Positions 20,481 through 31,759 of a stretch of DNA of 64,000 nucleotides are shown here, in pieces. The translations under genes and the position numbers were made by a program. How positions within the stretch are numbered: the first letter of the stretch is position 1; each line of letters starts with the position of its first letter. This DNA comes from Brienomyrus brachyistius (taxonomy: Eukaryota; Chordata; Actinopteri; Osteoglossiformes; Mormyridae): NCBI RefSeq assembly GCF_023856365.1, contig NC_064542.1:6565363-6629362 (forward strand), written 5' to 3'. The notes under the pieces were generated by a model. The model was given only the letters and a program-made list of their open reading frames with translations. It was not told the DNA's origin and searched no databases.

Positions 20481-21625
20481 TCCCAGTTCCCCATTCCAAC
20501 CCCTTTGTCTGCCTTCCATCTCAGTACCCATCTCCCTGTGGTTTCCCGGTTCCCCATCCCAACCTCTTTGTCTGCCTTCCATCTCAGTACCCATCACCCT
20601 GTGGTTTCCCGGTTCCCCATCCCAACCCCTTTGTCTGCCTTCCATCTCAGTACCCATCTCCCTGTGGTTTCCCGGTTCCCCATCCCAACCCCTTTGTCTG
20701 CCTTCCATCTCAGTACCCATCACCCTGTGGTTTCCCGGTTCCCCATCCCAACCCCTTTGTCTGCCTTCCATCTCAGTACCCATCACCCTGTGGTTTCCCG
20801 GTTCCCCATCCCAACCCCTTTGTCTGCCTTCCATCTCAGTACCCATCTCCCTGTGGTTTCCCGGTTCCCCATCCCAACCCCTTTGTCTGCCTTCCATCTC
20901 AGTACCCATCTCCCTGTGGTTTCCCGGTTCCCCATCCCAACCCCTTTGCCTGCCTTCCATCTCAGTACCCATCACCCTGTGGTTTCCCGGTTCCCCATCC
21001 CAACCCCTTTGTCTGCCTTCCATCTCAGTACCCATCACCCTGTGGTTTACCGGTTCCCCATCCCAACCCCTTTGTCTGCCTTCCATCTCAGTACCCATCT
21101 CCCTGTGGTTTCCCGGTTCCCCATCCCAACCCCTTTGTCTGCCTTCCATCTCAGTACCCATCACCCTGTGGTTTCCCGGTTCCCCATCCCAACCCCTTTG
21201 TCTGCCTTCCATCTCAGTACCCATCACCCTGTGGTTTCCCGGTTCCCCATCCCAACCCCTTTGTCTGCCTTCCATCTCAGTACCCATCTCCCTGTGGTTT
21301 CCCGGTTCCCCATCCCAACCCCTTTGTCTGCCTTCCATCTCAGTACCCATCACCCTGTGGTTTCCCGGTTCCCCATCCCAACCCCTTTGTCTGCCTTCCA
21401 TCTCAGTACCCATCACCCTGTGGTTTCCCGGTTCCCCATCCCAACCCCTTTGTCTGCCTTCCATCTCAGTACCCATCTCCCTGTGGTTTCCCGGTTCCCC
21501 ATCCCAACCCCTTTGTCTGCCTTCCATCTCAGTACCCATCACCCTGTGGTTTCCCGGTTCCCCATCCCAACCCCTTTGTCTGCCTTCAATCTCAGTACCC
21601 ATCTCCCTGTGGTTTACCGATCTCC
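20481..21625. repeat. 63-bp minisatellite, 18 units
   Basis: The unit contains CCATCTCAGTACCCATC, then TCCCTGTGG or ACCCTGTGG, then TTTCCCGGTTCCCCATCC. Since 63 is a multiple of three, three plus frames and one minus frame stay open for roughly 400-470 codons as 21-residue repeats. One base (T or A) marks two unit types in the order S T S T T S S T T S T T S T T S T S, showing partial S-T-T triplet amplification. No splice sites, signal peptide or known repeat protein supports coding. Confidence 0.95.
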
Positions 21626-21649
21626 TATCATGAACCCTTCTACAGGCCA

Positions 21650-23480
21650 TGATAAATCTGTCACAGGAAAGCACAGACTAAGAGCCCAGCTCTGTCAAGT
21701 ATGCTCCTCTATTGCCACATCTGATCAACAACTAATTCAGCACCTCCTGTCAGGAGAGGTGATCAACATGCTTATTGAATAAAACGATTTGTGGTCTATT
21801 ATTCAGGTGAAACCCATCATTTTGAAACATCTTTTATTCTGTTGCCTTTGGAGACTTGGGTTAATGCTTAATCATCACTGGTGAATTGCACCTCACAGCT
21901 GGAACAAGATGGCCTGACTCACACCTGAGACAGGAGACAAACCAGTGTGAACTGAAATGGAACCACTCCATCATGAATCACCTTCTCGTACCCTTGGCTG
22001 GTCTTAGTGAGACAGAATAGCTAGCTTTACAAAAATTCCCCCTCCCCTCCTTCCGTTAGCACAAAATTAAAATTAAAGTACGGTTCTTTGGAAATACACC
22101 TGTTGGGTGGTTCTGATCACAGCTTATTAACAGCCCAATTTTAAAATTAGTTTCTGTGTGCGTCTGCAAAAACAAAGTTGGTGACTTCGTAAAATCTACT
22201 GATACACCTGTGTGTTAATTTTACTACTTTATGAATGAACTTCAAACTAATGAAAATAAATATGAATGCAGTACATTCATAGTAATGGTAAAACAAACCA
22301 TAACATGGTAATCATTATTTATGATCTGAGTTTGTAGTACAGCACTATAATATAGAGGCCCAGACAGTGTAAGAGAAAAGCTAAAGCAACTATAAAATCT
22401 AAAGCAACTATAAGATCTAATCACCTCACTTATCTGAACATGATATATTTTATAGGGCTGTTTTGGATGCATTTCGGTTTGAAGAACAACGTAGTTCACT
22501 GACAGCAAAGTCCTGTCTTCCTTAGCCCTGCATTATGTAGTAGGTTAGCCACACTGCCGAATATCTTTTAGAAACCACAACTCCGCTACAATACTGTAAT
22601 CTGAACACATTTCTATCTTAAGGTTAGTCCTAATATAGCAGTAGACCGCTTGTTTCTGCGATAGTTACAGAAAGCAATTATATATTTAGAAAACAATTAC
22701 GTAATGAACGTCACGCAACATAAATAGCCTCATTCAGGCTGCTTTATCTATCGTGAGATTATAACAGTAGTCGGAACCTGGTCTGACTGGGTACCGCTGG
22801 GCTCAACCAAGAAAAAGCAAAGGTGACAACTCTTCAGATCAATGTGAGAAGCCTTTTCTTCACACTTATAAAATTTATAATAAAACGTTCAGCAGAATAT
22901 GCCCATTTAAGCAAACTACAAATCTTTCCAAGACGAAGCAATTATTCAGCCCCGCCCCCCCACTACATTTGCATAGGCCTGTTCCATTGGAAGTGTCCCT
23001 GTCCCATTACAGATACACATTTTGTCTCCATTCTCCCAAAGACACCCTTCTTACGCAGATGGTGAGCCTTATAGAGACACACTCAAGCAGCCTACAATTT
23101 GAAGATGGGAAAATGTGTCTATGAATGACAGAAGCTCAACCGCACAGTTTTATAGAAAAATGACACCATGGCTGAAACAGATGTGCTACTGTTGGGGCGG
23201 AGACAAGTCTGATGGTGTGGCGATATCAAGACCGAGAGATTCTGCAAGCCTTACATTTTTGGTCACACTGATACTTTCCTCTTTCTTCTGTTAGGTAGAG
23301 TTTTAGGTTTTAACCTTTGCTGACACTAAACAAGCACGAAAAACAACGGGTTATATTAACAATAATTTTAAAAAAATAGTACAAAGGTGCAATAACAATT
23401 ACATACTGGGGTGAACATGACTGGTACACAAGTACGCTTTCACCTTTAAACCGACACATGCAGCAATCGGTCGTTGTAAT
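21650..23480. other. AT-rich spacer, no gene seen
   Basis: No recognisable exon, transposon end or tandem repeat. An AATAAA at about 21778 has no identified coding sequence before it. Confidence 0.35.
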
Positions 23481-23494
23481 GCACATAAAATACA

Positions 23495-23609
23495 CATTTG
23501 CGCTGCTATGACAAGAAATTACCGTCCATTTTAAGTTTGATATGCAACCTTCATTTGCGGTATAAGGGTTAAAATAATACGGTATTTTCTTGTCATAGCA
23601 GCGCAAATG
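23495..23609. repeat. Inverted repeat, 31-bp arms (possible MITE)
   Basis: 23495-23525 (CATTTGCGCTGCTATGACAA and onward to ACCGT) is the reverse complement of 23579-23609 apart from one mismatch, with a loop of 53 bp. ACATAAAATAC occurs just outside both arms as a direct repeat, which could be part of a duplicated target or of the element. Confidence 0.75.
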
Positions 23610-23933
23610 AACATAAAATACAATACATACGCATTTGCGCTTTCACAACAATCGATTTCCGCACGTATTGTTTTTTTCAGGTTTATGCATACTTGCATAC
23701 CGGTTAAATGCAACCCTGATTACATACTTATCCCACCCCTTGTCTAGGATGATGCCTAGGACTAGTGAGTGGAGCTATTTGATAGAAGGTGCAGTATATT
23801 TCGTATTAACACACCGGAAGATCTTTCTCCTCCATTTTATCATATAATGATAAATTATGTTATACACTCACTTTTCCAGTAGTTTGCCTGAGGCCGCAAT
23901 CCTGATAGATAAAGGTGAAGTTTAACCAAATTT

Positions 23934-23949
23934 CCAGTAGATGGCAGTA
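23934..23949 (+). promoter_or_regulatory. CTCF-like motif
   Basis: CCAGTAGATGGCAGTA matches every position of the vertebrate CTCF consensus CCASYAGRKGGCRSYV. It lies between the two cytokine genes. Occupancy is not knowable from sequence. Confidence 0.5.
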
Positions 23950-24688
23950 ACCTGCAAAGAATAAAATGAAACTTTTGCACTTTGGTTTTCTTAAATTGTC
24001 GTTTTCACAATGCTGGTTGAAACCCATGTGAAGTCCGTGAATCTTTCCCACCGATCGTTCAGCTCCGTCCCAGATCAACATTTTTTGCATAGTTTTTGCA
24101 CGGTCTTTCCAGGGAAAGAAGATTCCGATTCTCCATGACTGGACCTGCTGTGGCTGTCGGGCACCGAGCTGCCAGGACACTAATACGGAACCAGCTTAAT
24201 ACCAAGTTCGGCTATTATTTACTGCGAAACTACGCATGGCGTACAGCACTTTGCTTACTCTATCAGACCCCCAATAAGTGTATTGCTCTGCCAAGCAGAA
24301 CTTTGGACACCCTAGAGATGAAGGCTGGAAACAGAATTACAACAGAATCTGGCTATAATTTGAAAAGAACCAACTTGCTTTGCTTGAATTACAATCAGTT
24401 CTTTCTTGCTGTATCCCATCTATAAAATTCACTGCAGTAGTTTTCAAGCTCTTTTTCATAGGGCCCTTCTAGGTTTGACATATTTATTCCAATTCTCCCC
24501 ACCCCCAGCAACACACACTGACCCCAAATGAACTTTGATTATGAAATAAAATTAAGTAAAATGTACTTTAAAATATATATTAAATAATGCGGTCAGGCAG
24601 ATAATATGTTCATATTATTTTTAATACTTCTAAAGTTTGCAGTTTCAAAATAGACCAGCCCTCACACTGCCCTGTGGTCCCTTTCCCC

Positions 24689-24729
24689 GCGCCCCCTGCA
24701 ATTCCTCTGCATCCCACCAGGGGGAGACA
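24689..24729. promoter_or_regulatory. Pair of oppositely oriented CTCF-like cores
   Basis: GCGCCCCCTG at 24689-24698 is a reverse-strand CTCF core. CCACCAGGGGGAG at 24714-24726 is a forward core with one mismatch at the C of GGC. They point away from each other and lie about 750 bp from the perfect motif at 23934. Confidence 0.4.
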
Positions 24730-24812
24730 TGTTCTTTTTATTATGAATCCGCTCGTTACTGAGGCCGATTCACTATACATGCAAAGTCGGAACATGTACC
24801 TAAAAATGATTG

Positions 24813-25020
24813 TAGTCCTGTATCACACGAACTCATTTTATCATATGGATTATTATTTTTTAAAAAAAAAATTTTTGTAGAACTGTCCGCTAAACAGCGT
24901 TAGTCTTATTTTGAAGGATTACGTATTCTAAAATTATTTTAAAATCTTTCTTACATCACATCCTTCCTATGCATGTGTCATATGATATTAGCATTGCGCA
25001 TTGTGCAAGCAAACTGCGGT
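24813..25020. repeat. Diverged dispersed repeat related to 28192-28370
   Basis: GTAGTCCTGTATCA, then a CTGT-x-C-x-CTAAAC-x-GC word, occur in the same order and spacing here and at 28.2 kb, so these are probably two old copies of one transposon. No terminal structure recognised. Confidence 0.4.
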
Positions 25021-25384
25021 GCAGTGGGCAGCCCTGTTGCCGCACCGCTCGTGTGTGAAGTTTGCCCTGTGGGTGCATGCAGATCCGCCAGTTTATTTCC
25101 GCTGTGCAAAAAATAAAAAAATTCAACTTTGGTAAAAGCGTTGCCGGGTTTGGAGAGTGACAGTGACGTAAAGCTGAAGAGACGCTTACTTACTGTTCAT
25201 TTGGGGTACATCACAATTTACTATCCGGTTATTTCCACTAACGGGTCTGTGAGATTGCCGGGTTATGTTACCATCAAAAACTAGTGGAATTAGCATTCGC
25301 ATGCATAAATTTTCATCACACATCCGTTCCCTTCAGCTGTCCCGTAGTACTTTTTTAGGTAGGCGTTTCGAATTTTTCAATTCA

Positions 25385-25915
25385 GAGAGTCTGGAGGCAG
25401 GGGAGCAATAAGGGCGTGCCAGGAGTACAGGACAGGACAGGACAACCCCAGACCCACCGGCAAACAGGGAGCCGGTCTGGCCAGTCTGGCCACCCCAGAC
25501 CCCACCCCCCAAGCAAGGTAGAGGCTTCTCCAACCTCCCCCCCCCCAATCACCCCACAGCGCCCAATGGCCCAATACCAGGAATGCCACTGGCAGGCCAG
25601 ACCCCCCCCAACCACCAGCCCGGGAGCTGGAGCAGTGGCCCCAGCCGACAGACCCCACATCCCAAACCCACCCACCCCAGCACAGCGGCACAGGCGAGAC
25701 CCAAGGGCCCCGCACCCAGACCGCTTCCAGCGCACCGGCCATCCGGGGGGGCCAGAACCCCCCATCCCCCACACCGCCCCCAACAGGCCGGGCCAGCAGC
25801 CACCCAGAGACACCAACCATGTGACTTGAGCCTAGATGAACATCAGAGGACCCCAACCACCCAGTCCCCAACCCAGGGCAGGGCGGGGCGGGGGGGGGGG
25901 GGGGTGCACCCCTAA
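25385..25915 (-). repeat. G-rich (minus strand) 3' UTR-like region of the L1 remnant
   Basis: The plus strand is extremely C-rich, so the minus strand carries many GGG/GGGG runs, ending in a poly-C/poly-G tract at about 25888-25905. It follows the end of the L1 ORF2 remnant in the L1 reading direction, where fish and mammalian L1s have G-rich 3' UTRs. Long open frames on both strands come from the composition bias. Confidence 0.55.
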
Positions 25916-25959
25916 CAACATTACATTAAAAAAATTCATTATTAAAAAAAATATATATT

Positions 25960-26660
25960 TAAGTTCAACTATGTTCAAATTCGATCAACTGCTTTTTCTT
26001 ACAGGCAGACATTCTCTCCATGATAACATAATCCAAGAGTAGATTTTTTTAACTGAGTTATATTTAAATTCTCTTTTGACTTCCAATTCAGAAGGATTGT
26101 TTTCTTGGCAATGGTTAGTACTCTGAGAAACATGCAGAAGATTTATTCCTGTGTATATTAATGTTAGTGAGGTCCCCACGCAGGCAGAGTGAGGGGAGGC
26201 TGGGCTGGGATGGGATGGGATGGGATGGGATGGGATGGGATGGGATGGGATGGGATGGGATGGGATGGGATGGGATGCCCTAGGTGTGTCGATGAGTCTT
26301 CACAGATCTTTTGCCAGAATTCGTTTACCGGTGTGCAGCACCAGAAAGCATGCAGGTAATTATCTGGTACGTCCTTCTTACAAATTACGCATATGTCAGT
26401 ATACGTCCTTTGCCCTGTGCAGTGTGTAGTGTGTAAAATTTTGTACTGTTAGCTGCGGGTTGGAATTCTGAGTCATTTGAAAGGTATTCAAGCAAATTTG
26501 CCTCCAGAAGTGTGTCTGGGTTGATGAGTAAATCTCTTTCCCATTTGTGGGTAGTGAGTGAGAGCGTTGTATCAGATTTTAGTTGGAGTTATTAGGAAGT
26601 TTGCTACTTTAGGTGGAAGCTCCAGATCTAATTCCTTACGGCACCATCTATTATGTATTA
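25960..26660 (-). pseudogene. L1-type ORF2 C-terminal remnant (3' part)
   Basis: Minus-strand fragments read CVICKKDVPDNYLHAFW then EFWQKICED, and further on AKKTILLNW then IYSWIMLSWREC, in the order expected for the ORF2 C-terminal domain of fish L1 elements. Several stops and frameshifts interrupt it. It continues the piece at 27049-27930, from which it was separated by the SINE insertion at 26674-27037. Confidence 0.75.
26206..26275. repeat. (TGGGA)n microsatellite inside the L1 remnant
   Basis: About 14 perfect pentamers. L1 coding homology resumes on both sides (HLGHPIP on one side, DLTNINIHRNKSS on the other, minus strand), so the array seems to have expanded from the HPIP-coding ATCCCATCCC within ORF2. 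Confidence 0.9.
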
Positions 26661-26673
26661 TTGATTTAAGCTG

Positions 26674-27037
26674 GGGGTGACATGGTGGTGCAGTGGTTAG
26701 CACTGTCGCCTCACACCTCTGGGATCCGGGTTCGAGTCTCTGCCTGGGTCACATGTGTGTGGAGTTTGCATGTTCTCCCCATGTCGTTGTGGGGTTTCCT
26801 CCGGGTACTCCGGTTTCCCCCCACAGTCCAAAAACATGCTGAGGCTAATTGGAGTTGCTAAATTGCCCGTAGGTGTGCATGTGAGAGTGAATGGTGTGTG
26901 AGTGTGCCCTGCGATGGGCTCGCCCCCCATCCTGGGTTGTTCCCTGCCTCGTGCCCATTGCTTCTGGGATAGGCTCCGGACCCCCCGCGACCCAGTAGGA
27001 TAAGCGGTTTGGAAAATGGATGGATGGATGGATGGAT
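26674..27037 (+). repeat. Full-length tRNA-headed SINE, family A, inserted into the L1
   Basis: The head has an A box (TGGTGCAGTGGTTAGCACT) and B box (GGGTTCGAGTC), followed by the family body and a (GGAT)n tail. The element is flanked by an exact 11-bp target duplication GATTTAAGCTG (26663-26673 and 27038-27048). It was copied by retrotransposition into an already resident L1. Confidence 0.9.
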
Positions 27038-27048
27038 GATTTAAGCTG

Positions 27049-27930
27049 AAGATATTCTAAGTATTTATTTTTCTCAATGCCATAGGTTTCTGCTATATTG
27101 TAAAATGATATCATGTGATTGTCTTGGATAATATGTTCGAGGCACTTGATTCCTTTATTGTGCCATGCTGGGAAGTTTATTATTTTTTTATTTAGCAGGA
27201 TGTCAGGGTTGTTCCAGATGGGTGTCAGTTTGCATGGGACCAGTGAAATTTGGTTCATTTTAAGAAATTCCCACCAGGCTGTCAGCGATGTTAATACTGT
27301 CAGCAGTATTAATGCTTTTAAAACAGCAATGTCGTTTAACTATATGACTGATAAACGGCAGGTCCTGGATTCGAAAATCATTACAGAAAGTTTGCACGAT
27401 ATCTAGCCAGATAAGGTCGTTGTTTTGCGTAGTCCATTTTAGGATAAATATCAGTCTATTGGCAAGAAAGTAGTTGTACAAATTAGGAAGTTCCATACCA
27501 CCACAGTTTTTGGGTTTCTGTAATGTTTTTAAACTTATTCGTGGTGGCTTGGATTTCCATAAATATTTTGAAATTAAGGAGTTCAGTGATTTGAACCAAG
27601 TCAGTGGAGGTTGCCTCGGAACCATTGAGAACATGTAGTTAATTTTTGGCAAGATCATCATTTTGATTGTTGCTGCTCTTCCCAAAAGTGACGTGGGCAG
27701 ATTATTCCACCGTTCAAGGTCATCTTCTATCTTTTTAAGCAGAGGACTGTCATTTAATCGCGTCAGATTCGACAGCTTGGCAGAAATGTGAATACCAAGG
27801 TATCTAATGTTCCCAGATTGAAGTGGTATAGTTGGATTGGACTGGAAGTCACAAGATATTGGAAGAATAGTTCACTTGTTCCAATTAATAGAATAATCTG
27901 AGATGGAGGAGAACTTATCTTATCTCCTTC
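27049..27930 (-). pseudogene. L1-type ORF2 remnant (5' part of the fragment)
   Basis: Reading from 27930 down, the minus strand gives SGNIRYLGIHIS, KKIEDDLERWNNLP, GRAATIKMMILPKINYMFS, then KYLWKSKPPRISLKTLQKP, GGMELPNLYNYFLANRL and onward to YGIEKNKYLEYLQLKS. These are classic landmarks of fish L1 ORF2 downstream of the reverse transcriptase active site. The YADD-type catalytic box and endonuclease are absent (5' truncation near 27.93 kb), and a stop lies near 27.87 kb. Confidence 0.85.
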
Positions 27931-28191
27931 ACATCCACAAGGATTAGGGATGGATGGATCCCCTGAAAATGAAACCTGGCAAATGATACTTGCGCATCCC
28001 TAACATCGACCCATAACAGTCTGCTAGCATAAACGATAACATTAAAAGTCTATTTTTTTACCGATCTCTAACTACTTCACTGTTCCTGTTCTGTTCCTTT
28101 TACTGTATATTCTGTGCTGGTGCTCAGGAGTGAAAGGCACAAGAAGTGTGGTCAGTGCTTTCTAACACTGTAATACATCCCCAACAAAGAC

Positions 28192-28370
28192 CGTAGTCCT
28201 GTATCAGACAAAATCGTGATATTAAATAGATCAGTTATTTTTTTAGCTGTGTTAAATCGTGAAACTGTACCCTAAACGGCACTAGTTTTGTTTTGTTTCT
28301 GAAATCTTTATTATTTATTTCTTATCTTTCTGACTTTGCATGATTTCACGATGTGACTAATGCAAGCGTG
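28192..28370. repeat. Second copy of the dispersed repeat seen at 24.8 kb
   Basis: Shares GTAGTCCTGTATCA and a CCTAAACGGC-type word with 24813-25020. Nothing else recognised in the surrounding 27.95-28.4 kb. Confidence 0.4.
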
Positions 28371-28404
28371 TCCATAGTGATGTTGCGATATTTCTAGTTA
28401 TTGA

Positions 28405-28433
<29 letters not shown>
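28405..28433. repeat. (TG)n microsatellite
   Basis: About 14 TG dinucleotides. Confidence 0.9.
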
Positions 28434-28436
<3 letters not shown>

Positions 28437-28439
28437 AAT

Positions 28440-29845
28440 GGATAGTTGAAGTAGATCTGCTTGCAAGAACATTAAAGTTACAGTAGTAACAAGCTTGAAC
28501 TCGATACATGACTAGAAGTTATACTAGATGCATGGCAGTGAAAAGAATACATTTAAGGATGTTCCTACAGGAAGTGACCATAAATGGTATTGGGTGTTTA
28601 TGCATGTAGGTGTGTCTGTGTGCTTTCCAAAGAGAGTGCAATTTGTAAGATGTTTAAAACCTAGTTCACATAGGTAGCATAGTGTTACATTATTATATGT
28701 GTTAATCCAGATGGATTCAGTAATAGCTGTTACTGCCTGTGACACACCTGAGATGCAGCATCAGAGCTGCACAGAATTCAGCGCATTGTGCGAAACAAGT
28801 AGGCTACCGTTACCCTTTCTGTCTGTCTTATCAGTGATTTCATGATTGATTACATGGTTCAACAAATAATTTTCCAAGCCACAGACAGGCAAGTATGACT
28901 TTTTGTTATTCCGGAAGTTTTTTTTCTTTCTTTAACCACAAAAGGCTTTGAAGAAGAAAAAAAAACACACAGGACCCGAAGTCCTCAGAATATAAATTTC
29001 AAATATTACAGAAGGCCAGAAAATGGCATATGCCATAAAACACACTAATTCCTTTAATTAGCATATAGCATGTAAAGAACATTTGCTTTTCAATTGTGTC
29101 ATCTGCATCATTTCGATGCATTCATGCCCGCAGACTTGTTGTTGCACAAAAAAATGAAGTCGAGGAGTCAACCTGCTCGGAAGGAAGACTGACGACAAGG
29201 TATACATACAGGAAATGACAGTTTGACTTATTTCAAGACTAGAGATAAACATCAGAGCCTTTGTAGTTGTGACGTCAGAGTGAGACAAATGCTGAACCTT
29301 AAAGTGTCCCTTTCGAAAAAAAAAAACTGCGTGGGATGTGAACGACTGTCATTATGCACGACTGGCCCTTATGAATATCACCTAAAAGAGGAGTCCCGTA
29401 AATGTGAACGTACCGACACCTCACACAAAGCCTTGTGAGCATGACGCCCTTCCTTTCTCCCACATTCGGCACACGAACGCTGCAACGATTTAAGATATGG
29501 TGAAGTCGGCTAAATGGGGGCATCAGTCAAAGCGGGCCAGACGAGCCTGGAGCGTCTTTCCGCTTTACATTTAATTAAGCAGCTTGCGGAAAAGTAGCTC
29601 ACAGCGTTTGACATAACTGCTCTTCTCGTGCCTCGATAGTTTTGACTGGTATTGTGACCCCACGGGGTCAGGAAAGAGAAGCTTACAATTTTCTCTCACC
29701 GACATGCCCCGTGCCACACTTCGATTGTAATAAAAATTAATGCGTGTATTTATGTTTTAAATAATGTGCTTGTCATTGTCGCTGCTAATTGTCCTCAGTA
29801 TTGCGCTGTTAATCTTAGGAAAGTCCTTTCTGGCCTCCTGTGTTA
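28440..29845. other. Spacer, no gene recognised
   Basis: Short frames only. No repeat family or RNA gene seen. Confidence 0.35.
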
Positions 29846-29847
29846 CT

Positions 29848-30065
29848 GAAATCAGAATCAGAATCAGAATTACTTTATTAATCCCCGTGGGGAAATTCTC
29901 TTACATTACAAAAACAAACTGATGAAAATAAAAGATTTAGGAAAGTTATGTACAGGTGATAGAATAGATTTCTAGAATAGATGGAACTATAGAACAATGA
30001 AGTAATTAAAATAAAAATAACAAAAGTAATAAAGTAACCAATAAAAATAAAAAAACATGACCCAC
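29848..30065 (-). repeat. 3' end of an L2/CR1-type LINE
   Basis: On the minus strand AATTTCCCCACGGGGATTAA is followed by TAAAGTAATTCTGATTCTGA. The ATTCTG short tandem tail and CCCC-GGGG hairpin are typical of fish L2/CR1-like 3' ends. Only the 3' UTR survives. Confidence 0.55.
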
Positions 30066-30270
30066 CGCAACAATTCATACTGTATAAAACCCGTGTTACT
30101 GTAAGTGACGTGTGGCATGTAACGTGTCATTTGCTTATAATGAGCACAATGAATAAAGAGGAAACACTTGTAAGTTAAAGAGCTATTATGTTATTAATGG
30201 TTTTACATGGACTCAGTTAAAATGGGCCACTGAAAATAAAAAAATTACTAATACATTTGTACAAAATGTA

Positions 30271-30324
30271 TAATAATAATAATAATTATTATTATTATTA
30301 TTAATAATAATAATAATAATAATA
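30271..30324. repeat. (AAT)n/(ATT)n palindromic microsatellite
   Basis: AAT repeats switch to ATT and back to AAT, so the segment can fold on itself. Confidence 0.85.
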
Positions 30325-30329
30325 GGATC

Positions 30330-31750
30330 TTAATTGGCATCATTTAGGCCTGGGCAGCATGACAATGTTATCGGTAATCACCCCAGTGTCCATCTCTAAC
30401 AGTGTATAATCTGCAATTATGCATCTGGGAATCAGCCCACACATAGACCTAATGCAAGACGACAGAAGCGTTTATGATTTGGCTCTCAGTTCAGCCATCT
30501 AGGCTCCATTTTTAAGCATAGCGATTATTTCAATGTTCCACGAGCATCGTCCTTTGCAATAATACTGTGATCGCCGTTCTTGAAAGCTGGGAATTTCGGT
30601 ATTGTCACATTACAAGTAGCCAGAACAGGCAGGCCCACGATTTTCATGGTGGGGGGTGTCGTGGAGGCCTCGGTGATATGGCCAAAAACATACCTCAGTA
30701 TTTACAGGCAGAAAAACAATATTGTTGGCATCCTCTATGAAGGGTTTCATTTTAAGGCAAAGTCAGAAGTACGATATCACAAACACTTTTTATTAAAACA
30801 AAGTCAAACGCAGGGTCTCCTTAAAGTACCTGTTTGCAAATATAGAACTGTAACTGTTTACATTTTCTCAAACAGTACATTTTCAATATTGCAAACTAAA
30901 GTCCCAACTGTGTTGCATGAGTCCAATAAATCAGCGTCAATGTTAGACCCTTTCACTCCACTTCATCTACCAGCAGCATTTTTTATGAGTTTATGACATA
31001 GTTTTAAAAATAGATCTGTGACTATTTATGAATAATTAAAATGTAATATCTAAAACCTATTTATGGCAACTGGCTCTAAAAACCATGGAATATGTGCTTA
31101 ATAACTTAAGTTATTACTCTTAAGTAAAATAAAACAAATATTTCGAATTACAATATTTTTTACCTGTGACCTGTTTGCCAATGTTTTAAAACGAAATGAA
31201 CCAAGTAACAATTCCTGACCTTTCCCCTCCATCAGCGGGTCTGAGACACCGCGGACGGAGCTGCTGTGATTTTAGCTGTGGCTTCTGGTGTCTGTTAAAA
31301 ATCTTTAATAGAGGCCTAATTTTAACGCACAATAAAAATATAACAATGTAAAGGGTATTGTGTCATCCTACATCTCGTTTTGAAAATACATTGATATTAG
31401 GGTTGTCACAATATGAGATTCTAAGATCTAACTATACAATTATCGTGGCCTAAAGAATTCACGATAACGATATAATCGCAATGACTATGGATCATTTGAA
31501 CGCAAAAATTATAAGAATGCTACCAGTCAAATTCATCTTCAGATTTAATTATTTTGTTTGTGTCTCTGTTTGGCACATGAATTATACTCAAAATAGTGTA
31601 ACTGTGTAATGTATCGATAACCAGTACAAAAGTCCCCTTTTGAACTTACTGTTGATCAGCACTTCCTGCAGACTGGGATGTCTAACACTCCATCTTTTTT
31701 TATAAGATCATGCACTGACAGCATTAATATTCCTTTTAATGGCATTAGGT
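30330..31750. other. Spacer, possibly old transposon DNA
   Basis: An open frame of 138 codons at 30580-30996 (plus) has no recognisable motif and contains no supporting exon structure. ACGATAACGATATAATCGCA near 31461 resembles words seen in degraded DNA transposons, but no ends were found. Confidence 0.3.
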
Positions 31751-31759
31751 TAATTTTAT

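Noticed and set aside
20265..21674. Open frame of 469 codons on the minus strand and similar ones on the plus strand
   Set aside because: The 63-bp unit contains no stops in these frames, so length is trivial. No start context, splice sites or known repeat protein supports it.
25377..25915. Glycine/tryptophan-rich and proline-rich frames on both strands
   Set aside because: Caused by extreme G/C strand bias in L1 3' UTR-like DNA; no consistent frame or motif.
30580..30996. 138-codon plus-strand frame as a gene
   Set aside because: No signal peptide, domain or exon partners; surrounding DNA looks like old repeat sequence.
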